Source: Bacteroidota bacterium (GTDB taxonomy: Bacteria > Bacteroidota > Bacteroidia > Bacteroidales > UBA10428). Taken from it: a DNA stretch of 7,164 nt. The stretch covers positions 1 to 7,164 of the forward strand of contig JAGDMB010000192.1 of the NCBI GenBank assembly GCA_017860375.1, read 5' to 3'. The notes below the pieces were generated by a model that was given only the letters and a program-made list of their open reading frames with translations, was not told the origin of the DNA and did no database searches. The translations under genes and the position numbers were made by a program. Below are positions 1 to 6,209 of this stretch, one piece after another (the first letter of the stretch is position 1; each line of letters begins with the position of its first letter).

Positions 1-383
1 TAGTCTTCAGCCGTCTTCTTCATTTTCTGAAGGATCATGGCCGATATTTCCTGCGGGGTATATTTCCTGTCATCGATCTGCACACGCGGGGTGTTGTTTT
101 CCCCTTTCACTACCTTATAGGAGACCCTGGCCATCTCCTTCGTAACTTTGTCGTATGTTTCGCCCATGAACCGCTTAATGGAAAATACGGTTTTAATGGG
201 ATTGGTAATAGCCTGTCTTTTTGCCGGGTCGCCCACCTTGCGTTCGCCATTGTCCAAAAATGCGACCATAGAAGGAGTAGTCCGTTTCCCTTCGCTGTTG
301 GGAATAACCACAGGTTCATTCCCTTCCATCACCGAAACGCATGAATTGGTCGTGCCTAAATCAATACCGATAATCTTGCTCAT
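1..383 (-). CDS. dnaK: Chaperone protein DnaK (Hsp70), N-terminal part only
   Basis: ATP-dependent cytosolic chaperone that binds exposed hydrophobic segments of client proteins together with DnaJ and GrpE. Only the first 127 codons are present (ATG at 383-381); the gene continues past the left edge, and the full family protein is roughly 600-640 residues. The visible part is the start of the ATPase domain. It has the phosphate-binding loop IGIDLGTTNSCV at residues 5-16, followed by the characteristic blocks NSEGKRTTPSMVAF, VGDPAKRQAITNP and FSIKRFMGE, and then the YTPQEISAMILQKMK segment. This order and spacing match bacterial DnaK closely, and the KRFMGE wording is typical of Bacteroidetes. 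The gene is divergent from panB across a 391-base gap. No CIRCE-type operator (TTAGCACTC and its inverted copy) is visible upstream, and I could not place a convincing promoter. There is no Shine-Dalgarno sequence before the ATG, which is normal for this phylum. Confidence 0.97.
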   Translation of the reverse strand, partial: MSKIIGIDLGTTNSCVSVMEGNEPVVIPNSEGKRTTPSMVAFLDNGERKVGDPAKRQAITNPIKTVFSIKRFMGETYDKVTKEMARVSYKVVKGENNTPRVQIDDRKYTPQEISAMILQKMKKTAED

Positions 384-774
384 TTTTATTGTAATTAAAT
401 AGTTTCTGTTTTAAATTATTTTCATTTCTTACTCAATCATTATGCCAATGTATAATTGTGACATTATTACGATTTTTTATGACAGGGGATTGGTTTTTGT
501 TTGCACGAAAATGACAAAACGACAGTGGAGTAAAATATAGTGTGGCAGGACTGGTATATACGATTTTATTTCTAAACTTTGCAGCGAGAATCCTAAAGGT
601 TTAAAGATTTGAAAATTTGAATAGTTGAATATTTTTAAAGTAAATTAGATCCGTTATACCCCTATGTACGATAAAATTATCATTCGGCCATATCCTAAAT
701 CCTCCAATAGAGAAATGCTATAATCTTCAAATCTTCAAATCGTTGAACTTTCAAACTTTTAAATAACACATACA
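384..774. other. AT-rich divergent intergenic region between dnaK and panB
   Basis: This 391-base stretch has no credible gene. It must hold the promoters of dnaK (leftward) and panB (rightward). A near match to the Bacteroidetes -7 element, AAACTTTG at 574-581, points toward panB but lacks a well-spaced TTG upstream, so it is only a candidate. If it were used, the panB leader would be about 190 bases long and would contain the inverted repeats described separately. No tRNA, riboswitch or obvious terminator was recognised. Confidence 0.6.
600..763. repeat. Pair of inverted AT-rich repeats upstream of panB
   Basis: The left arm at 600-614 (TTTAAAGATTTGAAA) matches the reverse complement of the right arm at 749-763 in 13 of 15 positions. 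Each arm lies in a longer run of short units related to TTTGAAAATT. On the left these include an exact copy at 608-617. On the right, read on the minus strand, they include TTTGAAGATT at 722-731 and 730-739 and TTTGAAAGTT at 746-755. The arms are separated by about 80 bases of non-repetitive sequence (641-720). The whole unit of 164 bp has the shape of a small non-autonomous element or a long imperfect hairpin, but no target-site duplication or coding capacity was seen. The same unit occurs again downstream of panB at 1601-1648. Confidence 0.65.
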
Positions 775-1596
775 ATGTCCACAGCTTTATCCGAAAAACC
801 CCGCCGCGTTACCACCCATACCCTCCAGGAAATGAAAACAAGGGGTGAAAAGATCGCCATGCTCACTGCCTATGATTACTCCATAGCCAAAATACTTGAC
901 AGGGCCGGGATTGACGTCCTCCTCGTGGGAGATTCCGCTTCCAACGTGATGGCCGGGTATGAAACGACCATTCCCATTACGCTGGATGAAATGATATACT
1001 ATGCCTCCGCAGTGGTTAGAGCGATTGAAAGATCACTGGTGGTGGTCGACCTGCCCTTTGGTTCCTATCAGGGAAATTCAAAGGAAGCGCTTAACTCGGC
1101 CATCCGTATTATGAAAGAGACAGGTGCTCATGCGGTTAAACTTGAAGGTGGGCGTGAAATCGTGGAATCCGTCAGCCGGATCCTTTCTGCAGGCATACCG
1201 GTCATGGGGCATCTGGGACTTACTCCTCAGTCCATTCACAAATTCGGAACCTATGTTGTCAGAGCCAAGGATGATGCGGAAGCAAAGAAGCTGGTGGACG
1301 ATGCACACCTGATTGCGGAAGCCGGATGCTTCGCCCTGGTTCTTGAAAAAATTCCTGCCGCTCTGGGAGCCAAAGTGGCAGGAGAACTTAAGATTCCTGT
1401 CATCGGCATTGGCGCTGGCCGACATGTTGATGGACAGGTGCTGGTATTGCACGATATGCTGGGCATCACACAGGACTTTTCCCCAAGGTTTCTCCGCAGG
1501 TATCATAACCTTTACCAGGAAATCACCGGAGCCGTCACCAAATACATCGATGACGTGAAGAATGCGGATTTTCCGAATGAAAAGGAACAGTACTAA
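775..1596 (+). CDS. panB: 3-methyl-2-oxobutanoate hydroxymethyltransferase (ketopantoate hydroxymethyltransferase)
   Basis: Cytosolic enzyme that transfers a hydroxymethyl group from 5,10-methylenetetrahydrofolate to 2-oxoisovalerate to form ketopantoate, the first committed step of pantothenate and coenzyme A synthesis. The protein is 273 residues, normal for PanB, and has the family's landmarks in order. TAYDY is at 31-35 and VGDSASNVMAGY at 51-62, with metal-ligand Asp53. VVDLPFGSYQ at 90-99 carries Asp92. VKLEGG at 121-126 carries Glu124, and GHLGLTPQ is at 145-152. The catalytic Glu191 lies in VLEKIP, where E. coli has VECVP. IPVIGIGAG at 207-215 and DGQVLVLHDMLG at 219-230 follow. The ATG at 775 gives the expected TTHTLQEMK start segment near residue 13. 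There is no Shine-Dalgarno motif. The flanks on both sides carry the same TTTGAAAATT-type repeats. A pseudouridine synthase gene follows 40 bases downstream, so co-transcription is plausible. Confidence 0.97.
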   Translation: MSTALSEKPRRVTTHTLQEMKTRGEKIAMLTAYDYSIAKILDRAGIDVLLVGDSASNVMAGYETTIPITLDEMIYYASAVVRAIERSLVVVDLPFGSYQGNSKEALNSAIRIMKETGAHAVKLEGGREIVESVSRILSAGIPVMGHLGLTPQSIHKFGTYVVRAKDDAEAKKLVDDAHLIAEAGCFALVLEKIPAALGAKVAGELKIPVIGIGAGRHVDGQVLVLHDMLGITQDFSPRFLRRYHNLYQEITGAVTKYIDDVKNADFPNEKEQY

Positions 1597-1600
1597 ATAA

Positions 1601-1648
1601 AGGTTCAAAAATTCGAAGGTTTGAAAATTCAAAGGTTTGAAAATTCCT
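1601..1648 (+). repeat. 16-bp tandem repeat, three units, overlapping the start of the next gene
   Basis: Three consecutive 16-base units start at 1601, 1617 and 1633. Units 2 and 3 share the 14-mer AGGTTTGAAAATTC exactly; unit 1 differs from it at two of 14 positions. The array begins four bases after the panB stop codon and runs into the coding sequence of the pseudouridine synthase gene, so the TTG start codon at 1637-1639 and the next three codons lie within unit 3. The core TTTGAAAATT is the same as in the inverted repeats upstream of panB, which makes this a dispersed intergenic repeat family. Short units of this look are, from general knowledge, common between genes in Bacteroidetes; their function is not known to me. 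Confidence 0.8.
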
Positions 1649-2341
1649 GACACTTTACGCATACTTTACGAAGACAACCACATCATCGCGGTTAACAAAA
1701 CCGTTTCTGATCTTGTGCAGAAGGACAAAACCGGCGATCCGGCACTCGACGATAAAGTAAAAAAATACCTCCGCGAGAAATACAACAAGCCCGGTGAGGC
1801 TTTCCTGGGTGTCGTTCACCGTATTGATCGTCCCGTCAGCGGGGTTGTGCTTTTTGCACGGACCGGAAAGGCACTTGCCCGGATGAATAAAATGTTCAAA
1901 GAGGGAACCATAACCAAAACCTACTGGGCTGTGGTGAAGAATCAACCTCCGCAGCCGTCGGGCACACTGGTTCATTATGTCACCCGGGATGCGGCAAAGA
2001 ACAAATCATTTTGCAGCGCAGAGCCAAAATCGGCTGCCAAAAAGGCTGTTCTGCATTATTCCGTGATAGGCCGGTCGGATCGTTATTTTTTGCTGGAGGT
2101 GAACCTGGAAACAGGCCGGCATCATCAGATCCGCAGCCAACTTGCGCATATCGGATGCCCCATCAAAGGCGACCTGAAATACGGATATCCGCGATCCAAT
2201 GAGAACGGTGGCATCAGCCTGCATGCCCGGAATGTGCGCTTTATTCACCCCGTCCGAAATGAGGCTGTATCCATTACAGCTGACCCCGACACGGATGATG
2301 CATTATGGAAATTTTTTTTGGACAGGATGGCAGAACATTGA
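1637..2341 (+). CDS. RluA-family pseudouridine synthase, TTG start
   Basis: Isomerises uridine to pseudouridine in RNA, most likely rRNA or tRNA; the target site cannot be told from sequence. The 234-residue protein is a bare catalytic domain with no N-terminal S4 RNA-binding domain. Motif I at 61-69 (HRIDRPVSG) holds the catalytic Asp64. TKTYWAVV follows at 93-100, and LETGRHHQIRSQLAHIG at 157-173 is the second conserved block. ILYEDNHIIAVNK at 9-21 is the usual family start. An in-frame TGA at 1622-1624 limits how far upstream the gene can begin, and there is no ATG before the conserved LYEDNHIIAVNK segment, so TTG at 1637 is the only standard start that keeps the whole domain. That codon sits inside a 16-bp tandem repeat. 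The gene lies 40 bases after panB on the same strand and is convergent with yciO. Confidence 0.92.
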   Translation: MKIPDTLRILYEDNHIIAVNKTVSDLVQKDKTGDPALDDKVKKYLREKYNKPGEAFLGVVHRIDRPVSGVVLFARTGKALARMNKMFKEGTITKTYWAVVKNQPPQPSGTLVHYVTRDAAKNKSFCSAEPKSAAKKAVLHYSVIGRSDRYFLLEVNLETGRHHQIRSQLAHIGCPIKGDLKYGYPRSNENGGISLHARNVRFIHPVRNEAVSITADPDTDDALWKFFLDRMAEH

Positions 2342-2350
2342 TTAAGGAAG

Positions 2351-2381
2351 AATCCCGGTCAGCTGCGAAAAAACCAGGATT
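2351..2381. terminator. Possible hairpin between convergent genes
   Basis: AATCCCGGT at 2351-2359 can pair with ACCAGGATT at 2373-2381 with one mismatch in nine, leaving a 13-base loop. It lies ten bases after the RluA-family stop codon and before the end of the opposing yciO gene, where a shared terminator would be expected. There is no clear T-run on either side, so the call is weak. Confidence 0.25.
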
Positions 2382-2427
2382 TTGAAAATAAACGGATTGG
2401 TATTTAGTAATACGGTATACCTTGTTG

Positions 2428-3042
2428 CTATAATTCCACCTCTCCGATACCCTGACGCACGATCACAGGCTCATCACCGCTGCAGTCGATGACGGTGGAC
2501 GGATAAATATTCCCGTATCCTCCGTCGACTATGGCATCGACAAGATTCTGGTACCGGTCATGGATAAGCTCGGGATCTGTGATATAATCAAGGACTTCAT
2601 CCTCATCATGAAGAGAGGTTGTCAGTACCGGATGTCCAAGTTCCTTCACAATGGCCCGGATGATTTTGTTGTCCGGAATACGGATGCCGATGGTCTTTTT
2701 TTTGTTTCTGAAAACCCTGGGTACATTATGGCTGGCTTCCAGGATAAAAGTAAAGGGTCCGGGCAGGCATTGCTTCATCAGCTTAAAGGTAACATTGTCA
2801 ACATGCCTGGCGAAGTCGGAAAGATGACTGAGGTCATGGCAAATGAACGAGAAATTGGCTTTTTCGATGGGAATACCCTTAAATCGTGCTACTCTTTCAA
2901 CTGCCCTGCCATTGTAAATGTCGCATCCCAGACCATATACCGTATCCGTAGGAAAGATAATAACCCCGCCCTTTTGCAGGATCTCTGTTGCTTTCTGCAC
3001 CTGTCTTTCACCAGGATTATCGGGATGGATATGCAATATCAT
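2428..3042 (-). CDS. yciO: Sua5/YciO/YrdC-family protein, YciO type (annotated as L-threonylcarbamoyladenylate synthase)
   Basis: Family members bind ATP and RNA; TsaC and Sua5 make threonylcarbamoyl-AMP for the t6A modification of tRNA. The 204-residue protein is a single YrdC domain. It shows IHPDNP at 5-10, FPTDTVYGLGCD at 30-41, VDNVTFKLMK at 81-90, LPGPFTFIL at 93-101, TIGIRIPDN at 117-125, PSTVID at 181-186 and VRQGIGEV at 195-202. The HPDNP start, the VDN..F.LMK block and TTSL at 141-144 match what I recall of E. coli YciO rather than TsaC. TsaC/Sua5 proteins have an S-T-S-A-N type motif where this one has TTSLHDED. Whether it makes t6A is therefore open. It starts 22 bases after the YD-repeat gene on the same strand, so the two are probably one transcript. 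A weak purine-poor leader precedes the ATG. Confidence 0.88.
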   Translation of the reverse strand: MILHIHPDNPGERQVQKATEILQKGGVIIFPTDTVYGLGCDIYNGRAVERVARFKGIPIEKANFSFICHDLSHLSDFARHVDNVTFKLMKQCLPGPFTFILEASHNVPRVFRNKKKTIGIRIPDNKIIRAIVKELGHPVLTTSLHDEDEVLDYITDPELIHDRYQNLVDAIVDGGYGNIYPSTVIDCSGDEPVIVRQGIGEVEL

Positions 3043-3064
3043 ACATCAGAAAGGAGAAACGAAG

Positions 3065-4033
3065 TCAGTTAAATTCGTAGGTGTATTTGGTCAGAGCCCG
3101 GAAATTCGTGGAAGGATAAAGGGTCTCACTCTGCGTGCAGATACCCTTTGCATCATAATAATAGGTGATGCTGTTAAAATCTTCGCTGGCTTTCCGGCGC
3201 CATTTTATTTCCGTTATGTTTCCGCTGGCACTATAGGAAAAGCTTTTTTTAATGAATCGGACACCGTCCTGGCCTTCTTCGAGGATCTCGGACAGATCAC
3301 CGGCATCGTTGTAATTATAGGTAGTACGAAGGGTCATTTTGTTCAGTTTGTATTTTGATTCCCTGCGGATATTCTTCTTGTCATCATAATCATAGGTCTT
3401 CTTTTCTATGATATCCTGATTCATGCCATAAACCGTTTCCTCCAGCAGGTTGTCCTTGTCGTCAAAGGACAGCAGAAGCCTCGATATTATTTTGCCGGAA
3501 GAATTATAGATCGAAACACTGGTTTTCAGACCGTCCTTGCTGAACAGTCTTTTTTCCTTCAAAAGGTTGTTTCTATAATACAAAATCTCTGAAAGTTTAC
3601 CCTGTGCATCATACGCATAATAATTGCTGAATTTTTCAACACCGTCGAATCCTTTCTCTTCGGTAACATTATGGCGATTGTCATAAACGGAGATCTTCTG
3701 ATAGGCAATCTGGCTTTCATTGCCTCCGGAATACCGTGAATATTCAAGTTTGTTTCCGGTATCGTCATAGCGGTACTTTTCAACATTCATGACCATTCCT
3801 TTCGGATTGTAGGTGATGATCTCCGTGGCATCGCCTGATGCATTGTATTTCGTTTCAGATGTCCGGGTACCGGTCGATTCGGGTTGGTCACCGGTGTACT
3901 TGTATTCCCAGCTGGTCTGACTCCTGATTTTATTCTCGGCGATATTATCCCTGAGTTTTTTATCGATGGATGGCTGAGACCAAACCACAAAACTGAAAAG
4001 TGACAAAAGCAGAAAAAAAAGCCGTTTCTTCAT
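3065..4033 (-). CDS. Secreted protein with YD-like repeats, function unknown
   Basis: I do not recognise a named family. The 322-residue protein begins with a classical signal peptide: MKKR, a hydrophobic stretch at 5-18 (LFFLLLSLFSFVVW), then SQ at 19-20. There is no lipobox cysteine, so it should be released to the periplasm or beyond. Residues 60-322 are built of about a dozen tyrosine-rich segments of the pattern (Y/F)-x-Y-(D/N)-x-x-G-(N/K/D)-(L/I)-x-E-I. Examples are YRYDDTGNKLEY at 87-98, YAYDAQGKLSEI at 139-150, YNYNDAGDLSEI at 239-250 and FSYSASGNITEI at 265-276. They resemble the beta-hairpin YD repeats of Rhs and wall-associated proteins but are short, and there is no core or toxin domain. 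An upstream in-frame ATG at 4078 is unlikely to be the start: it overlaps a strong promoter match, and the ATG at 4033 places the signal peptide at the N-terminus. yciO follows after 22 bases. Confidence 0.85.
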   Translation of the reverse strand: MKKRLFFLLLSLFSFVVWSQPSIDKKLRDNIAENKIRSQTSWEYKYTGDQPESTGTRTSETKYNASGDATEIITYNPKGMVMNVEKYRYDDTGNKLEYSRYSGGNESQIAYQKISVYDNRHNVTEEKGFDGVEKFSNYYAYDAQGKLSEILYYRNNLLKEKRLFSKDGLKTSVSIYNSSGKIISRLLLSFDDKDNLLEETVYGMNQDIIEKKTYDYDDKKNIRRESKYKLNKMTLRTTYNYNDAGDLSEILEEGQDGVRFIKKSFSYSASGNITEIKWRRKASEDFNSITYYYDAKGICTQSETLYPSTNFRALTKYTYEFN

Positions 4034-4079
4034 GGGTTTAAAATAAAAACACATCAACGCTGCAAAAACTATTCCCAAG

Positions 4080-4109
4080 CAAAGCTAACAATTTAAATGC
4101 TTCATTCAA
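4080..4109 (-). promoter_or_regulatory. Bacteroidetes-type promoter for the YD-repeat/yciO pair
   Basis: Read on the minus strand, TTG (4109-4107) is followed after exactly 19 bases by TAGCTTTG (4087-4080), a full match to the TAnnTTTG -7 element with the expected spacing to the -33 TTG. Transcription would start a few bases later, near 4072-4076, giving a leader of about 40 bases before the ATG at 4033. The position rules against the longer reading frame start at 4078. Confidence 0.7.
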
Positions 4110-4163
4110 CTCCCTGAATACGCTGTTTTGCATCACCATTAGCAATTATCCCGAATCTTTGCC

Positions 4164-4171
4164 TTACTTTG
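4164..4171 (+). promoter_or_regulatory. Candidate -7 element for the GT51 gene
   Basis: TTACTTTG followed by C is one base off the TAnnTTTG pattern and lies 19 bases before the ATG at 4191. An overlapping alternative is AATCTTTG at 4154-4161. Neither has a TTG at the ideal distance upstream (the nearest, at 4128-4130, is 23 bases before the second candidate). The location in a divergent 157-base gap supports a promoter here, but the exact element is uncertain. Confidence 0.4.
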
Positions 4172-4190
4172 CAAAGGATAAAGGTACCGA

Positions 4191-6158
4191 ATGAAGAGTA
4201 TCGGTTTATTGAAAAAATGTCTTCCGAAGTCTTCCGTATTGAGGAAAGGGCTTCTTGTTTCTGTCATCACGGTGACCGTGATCCTGCTGTTTCTTGTTTC
4301 GGTTAAAAATAATGCACTGGAAAAGGGCCTGGACCGGCTGGCACTGAAATTTGCATCCGCCGGATACCGGCTTACCTGGCAAGACAGCCGATTTATTCAT
4401 TTCAATACGGTTTCTGTCAGCCGGCTTTTATTGGAGTCTCAAAACGACAGTTCAAGGTTTGCGATTGACTCCCTGGCTTTGAAGTTTGGCGTATTTCCTG
4501 CACTGCTGGGACGCATTTCGGTCAAAACGCTCGCATGCCATTCGGTTTCGCTCAGGATAGATCTGGATGAACCCTTCCTGGACACGCTGACAGTCAATGG
4601 ACCGGTTAAAAATTCCCCCGGCTCGAATTATTCCCTGATGGCGAACCGGATTGTGCACCGTCTTTTTTTGGCCGTTCCCCGAAGGCTTGACATGGATACG
4701 GTAAGGATTATCGTACAAAAGGCTGAAAATGTTCAGAACCTGACTTTTTACCAATCCACCATCATGCAAGGTGCGGTACGTTCTTTTTTTTGTACCGGGG
4801 AAGAAACCGATACCACTACTATTTTGCTGGAGGGCAGGATCAACCATAAAAAACTTTATGCCGATCTTTCTGCTCACAACCCATTTCAGGGAAAATGTAT
4901 CTTGTCTTTTCCCGGCAAAAATCCGGTAAGGGCCGGTTTCGATTCTTTGCAGATTTCACTTTCCTTCCCGCATTATTCCAATAAACTCGTGACCATCAGG
5001 GGTACTTCGGTTTCAAAGGGCCTGACACTGGAAGGGGACCGGATATCGTTGAACACCCTTTCCGTCGACCGCTTTTTGTCATCCTTCCTGCTGCACGTGA
5101 CCCCGCATGCTGTAGAACTTGACAGTTCATCCGCAGTCACCATCAACCGGATCTCTCTTCATCCCTATGCGTTCATCACCCGCAATCCGCAGTTGAAAAT
5201 GGACCTGAAGATCTGTCCTGTTACCTGGGATGCCGGCCATTTCTTTCATTCGGTTCCGCAGGGATTATTTACCAGCCTTACCGGATTTGATGCCACCGGG
5301 GATCTCCATTTTTTCCTTACTTTTTCCATGGACACGAGATCTTTGGATTCCCTACATTTTTCATCCGGATTAACTTCCGACAATTTTAAAATTCTCCAAT
5401 ATGGGATCGACGATTATCGTCTGCTGAATACGGAATTTATTCATCATTTCTATGAAAAGGGCAGCCTTGTCGCCTCCTTCCCGGTAGGGCCATCCTATCC
5501 TGATTTTGCTTCCCTGGCCGACATTTCACCGTGGCTGAAAACATGCGTTCTGACATCGGAAGACGGTGGTTTTTATTTCCATAATGGATTCAATCCCGAT
5601 GCCATCCGGGAATCCATCATTGCAAACATAAAGGAGGGAAGGTTCGTTCGTGGGGGAAGCACGGTTACGATGCAGCTGGTAAAAAATGTTTTTCTTACAC
5701 GAAACAAGACGATTGGCAGAAAACTTGAAGAACTGCTGATCGTATGGATTATAGAAAATAACCATCTGGCTGGAAAAGACAGGATGTTCGAGGTATACCT
5801 GAATGTGATCGAATGGGGCCCCGGTATTTATGGAATCAAACAGGCATCCCGGTATTATTTTAATAAATATCCGGCTGAACTTACGCTTCAGGAAAGTTTG
5901 TTTTTAGCCGGGATTGTGCCTTTTCCCAAACGCTTCAAAAGTGTTTTTGAAAGCAACGGATTTCCGAGGTCCTGGTTTGCAAATTATATGCAGCGCATGA
6001 AGGACCTTATGGTGGCAAGAAACCGTATTTTACCTTCTGATACAGCCGGAGTAGACACCCATGTACTGTTGACAGGTCCGGCAGCCCTTGATTTTATCGT
6101 GGCGGATACCATGAAGACCGATACAATTCAGCCAAATCAATTCCTTTTTTCATTGTAA
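4191..6158 (+). CDS. Membrane-anchored peptidoglycan glycosyltransferase (GT51) with large AsmA-like N-terminal region
   Basis: The C-terminal domain should polymerise lipid II into glycan chains outside the inner membrane. The protein has 655 residues: a short basic cytoplasmic tail, one membrane span at about 20-38, a periplasmic region of about 400 residues, and the GT51 domain at about 440-615. All five GT51 motifs are visible. SEDGGFYFHNGFNP at 456-469 has catalytic Glu457. GGSTVTMQLVKN is at 488-499, and RKLEELLIVWIIE at 510-522 has Glu514. FEVYLNVIEWGPGIYGI at 533-549 leads to ASRYYFNK, and LTLQESLFLAGIVPFPKRF is at 565-583. The Met in STVTMQ is also found in PbpC-type proteins. There is no transpeptidase domain, so it resembles monofunctional MtgA in activity, but MtgA is about 240 residues. 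The N-terminal part has the DSLALKFGVFPALLGRISV pattern (93-111) seen in AsmA-like envelope proteins; that assignment is by look only. The ATG at 4191 is preceded by AAAGG at a reasonable distance. Confidence 0.9.
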   Translation: MKSIGLLKKCLPKSSVLRKGLLVSVITVTVILLFLVSVKNNALEKGLDRLALKFASAGYRLTWQDSRFIHFNTVSVSRLLLESQNDSSRFAIDSLALKFGVFPALLGRISVKTLACHSVSLRIDLDEPFLDTLTVNGPVKNSPGSNYSLMANRIVHRLFLAVPRRLDMDTVRIIVQKAENVQNLTFYQSTIMQGAVRSFFCTGEETDTTTILLEGRINHKKLYADLSAHNPFQGKCILSFPGKNPVRAGFDSLQISLSFPHYSNKLVTIRGTSVSKGLTLEGDRISLNTLSVDRFLSSFLLHVTPHAVELDSSSAVTINRISLHPYAFITRNPQLKMDLKICPVTWDAGHFFHSVPQGLFTSLTGFDATGDLHFFLTFSMDTRSLDSLHFSSGLTSDNFKILQYGIDDYRLLNTEFIHHFYEKGSLVASFPVGPSYPDFASLADISPWLKTCVLTSEDGGFYFHNGFNPDAIRESIIANIKEGRFVRGGSTVTMQLVKNVFLTRNKTIGRKLEELLIVWIIENNHLAGKDRMFEVYLNVIEWGPGIYGIKQASRYYFNKYPAELTLQESLFLAGIVPFPKRFKSVFESNGFPRSWFANYMQRMKDLMVARNRILPSDTAGVDTHVLLTGPAALDFIVADTMKTDTIQPNQFLFSL

Positions 6159-6180
6159 GCCAATAATGCTCTGAATTTAT

Positions 6181-6188
6181 TAATTTTG
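6181..6188 (+). promoter_or_regulatory. Candidate -7 promoter element for the aconitase gene
   Basis: TAATTTTG is an exact match to TAnnTTTG and lies in the 51-base gap between the GT51 stop codon and the aconitase ATG at 6210, giving a leader of roughly 15 bases. The nearest upstream TTG (6153-6155) is 25 bases away, longer than the usual 19-21, so the -33 half is not supported. Confidence 0.5.
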
Positions 6189-6209
6189 CCGTTAAATAAA
6201 TGCAGTATT

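Noticed and set aside
384..560. Search for a CIRCE heat-shock operator or a consensus promoter before dnaK
   Set aside because: No TTAGCACTC inverted repeat is present and no TTG-N19-21-TAnnTTTG match was found on the minus strand.
600..1648. Short repeats considered as a CRISPR array
   Set aside because: Units are 8-16 bases, contiguous or nearly so, without unique spacers of regular length, and they flank a housekeeping gene.
1594..1660. Frameshift or truncated 5' end in the RluA-family gene
   Set aside because: The conserved N-terminal segment LYEDNHIIAVNK is complete in one frame and the TTG start gives a normal-length protein, so a broken gene is not needed to explain the missing ATG.
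1078..1662. Long open frame (194 codons) on the minus strand opposite panB
   Set aside because: It lies almost wholly antisense to a clear panB gene, its translation shows no family motif, and its first codons fall in the tandem repeat region.
3065..4033. YD repeats considered as an Rhs toxin or polymorphic toxin gene
   Set aside because: The protein is only 322 residues, lacks the Rhs core motif and a variable C-terminal toxin domain, and the downstream gene is YciO, not an immunity protein.
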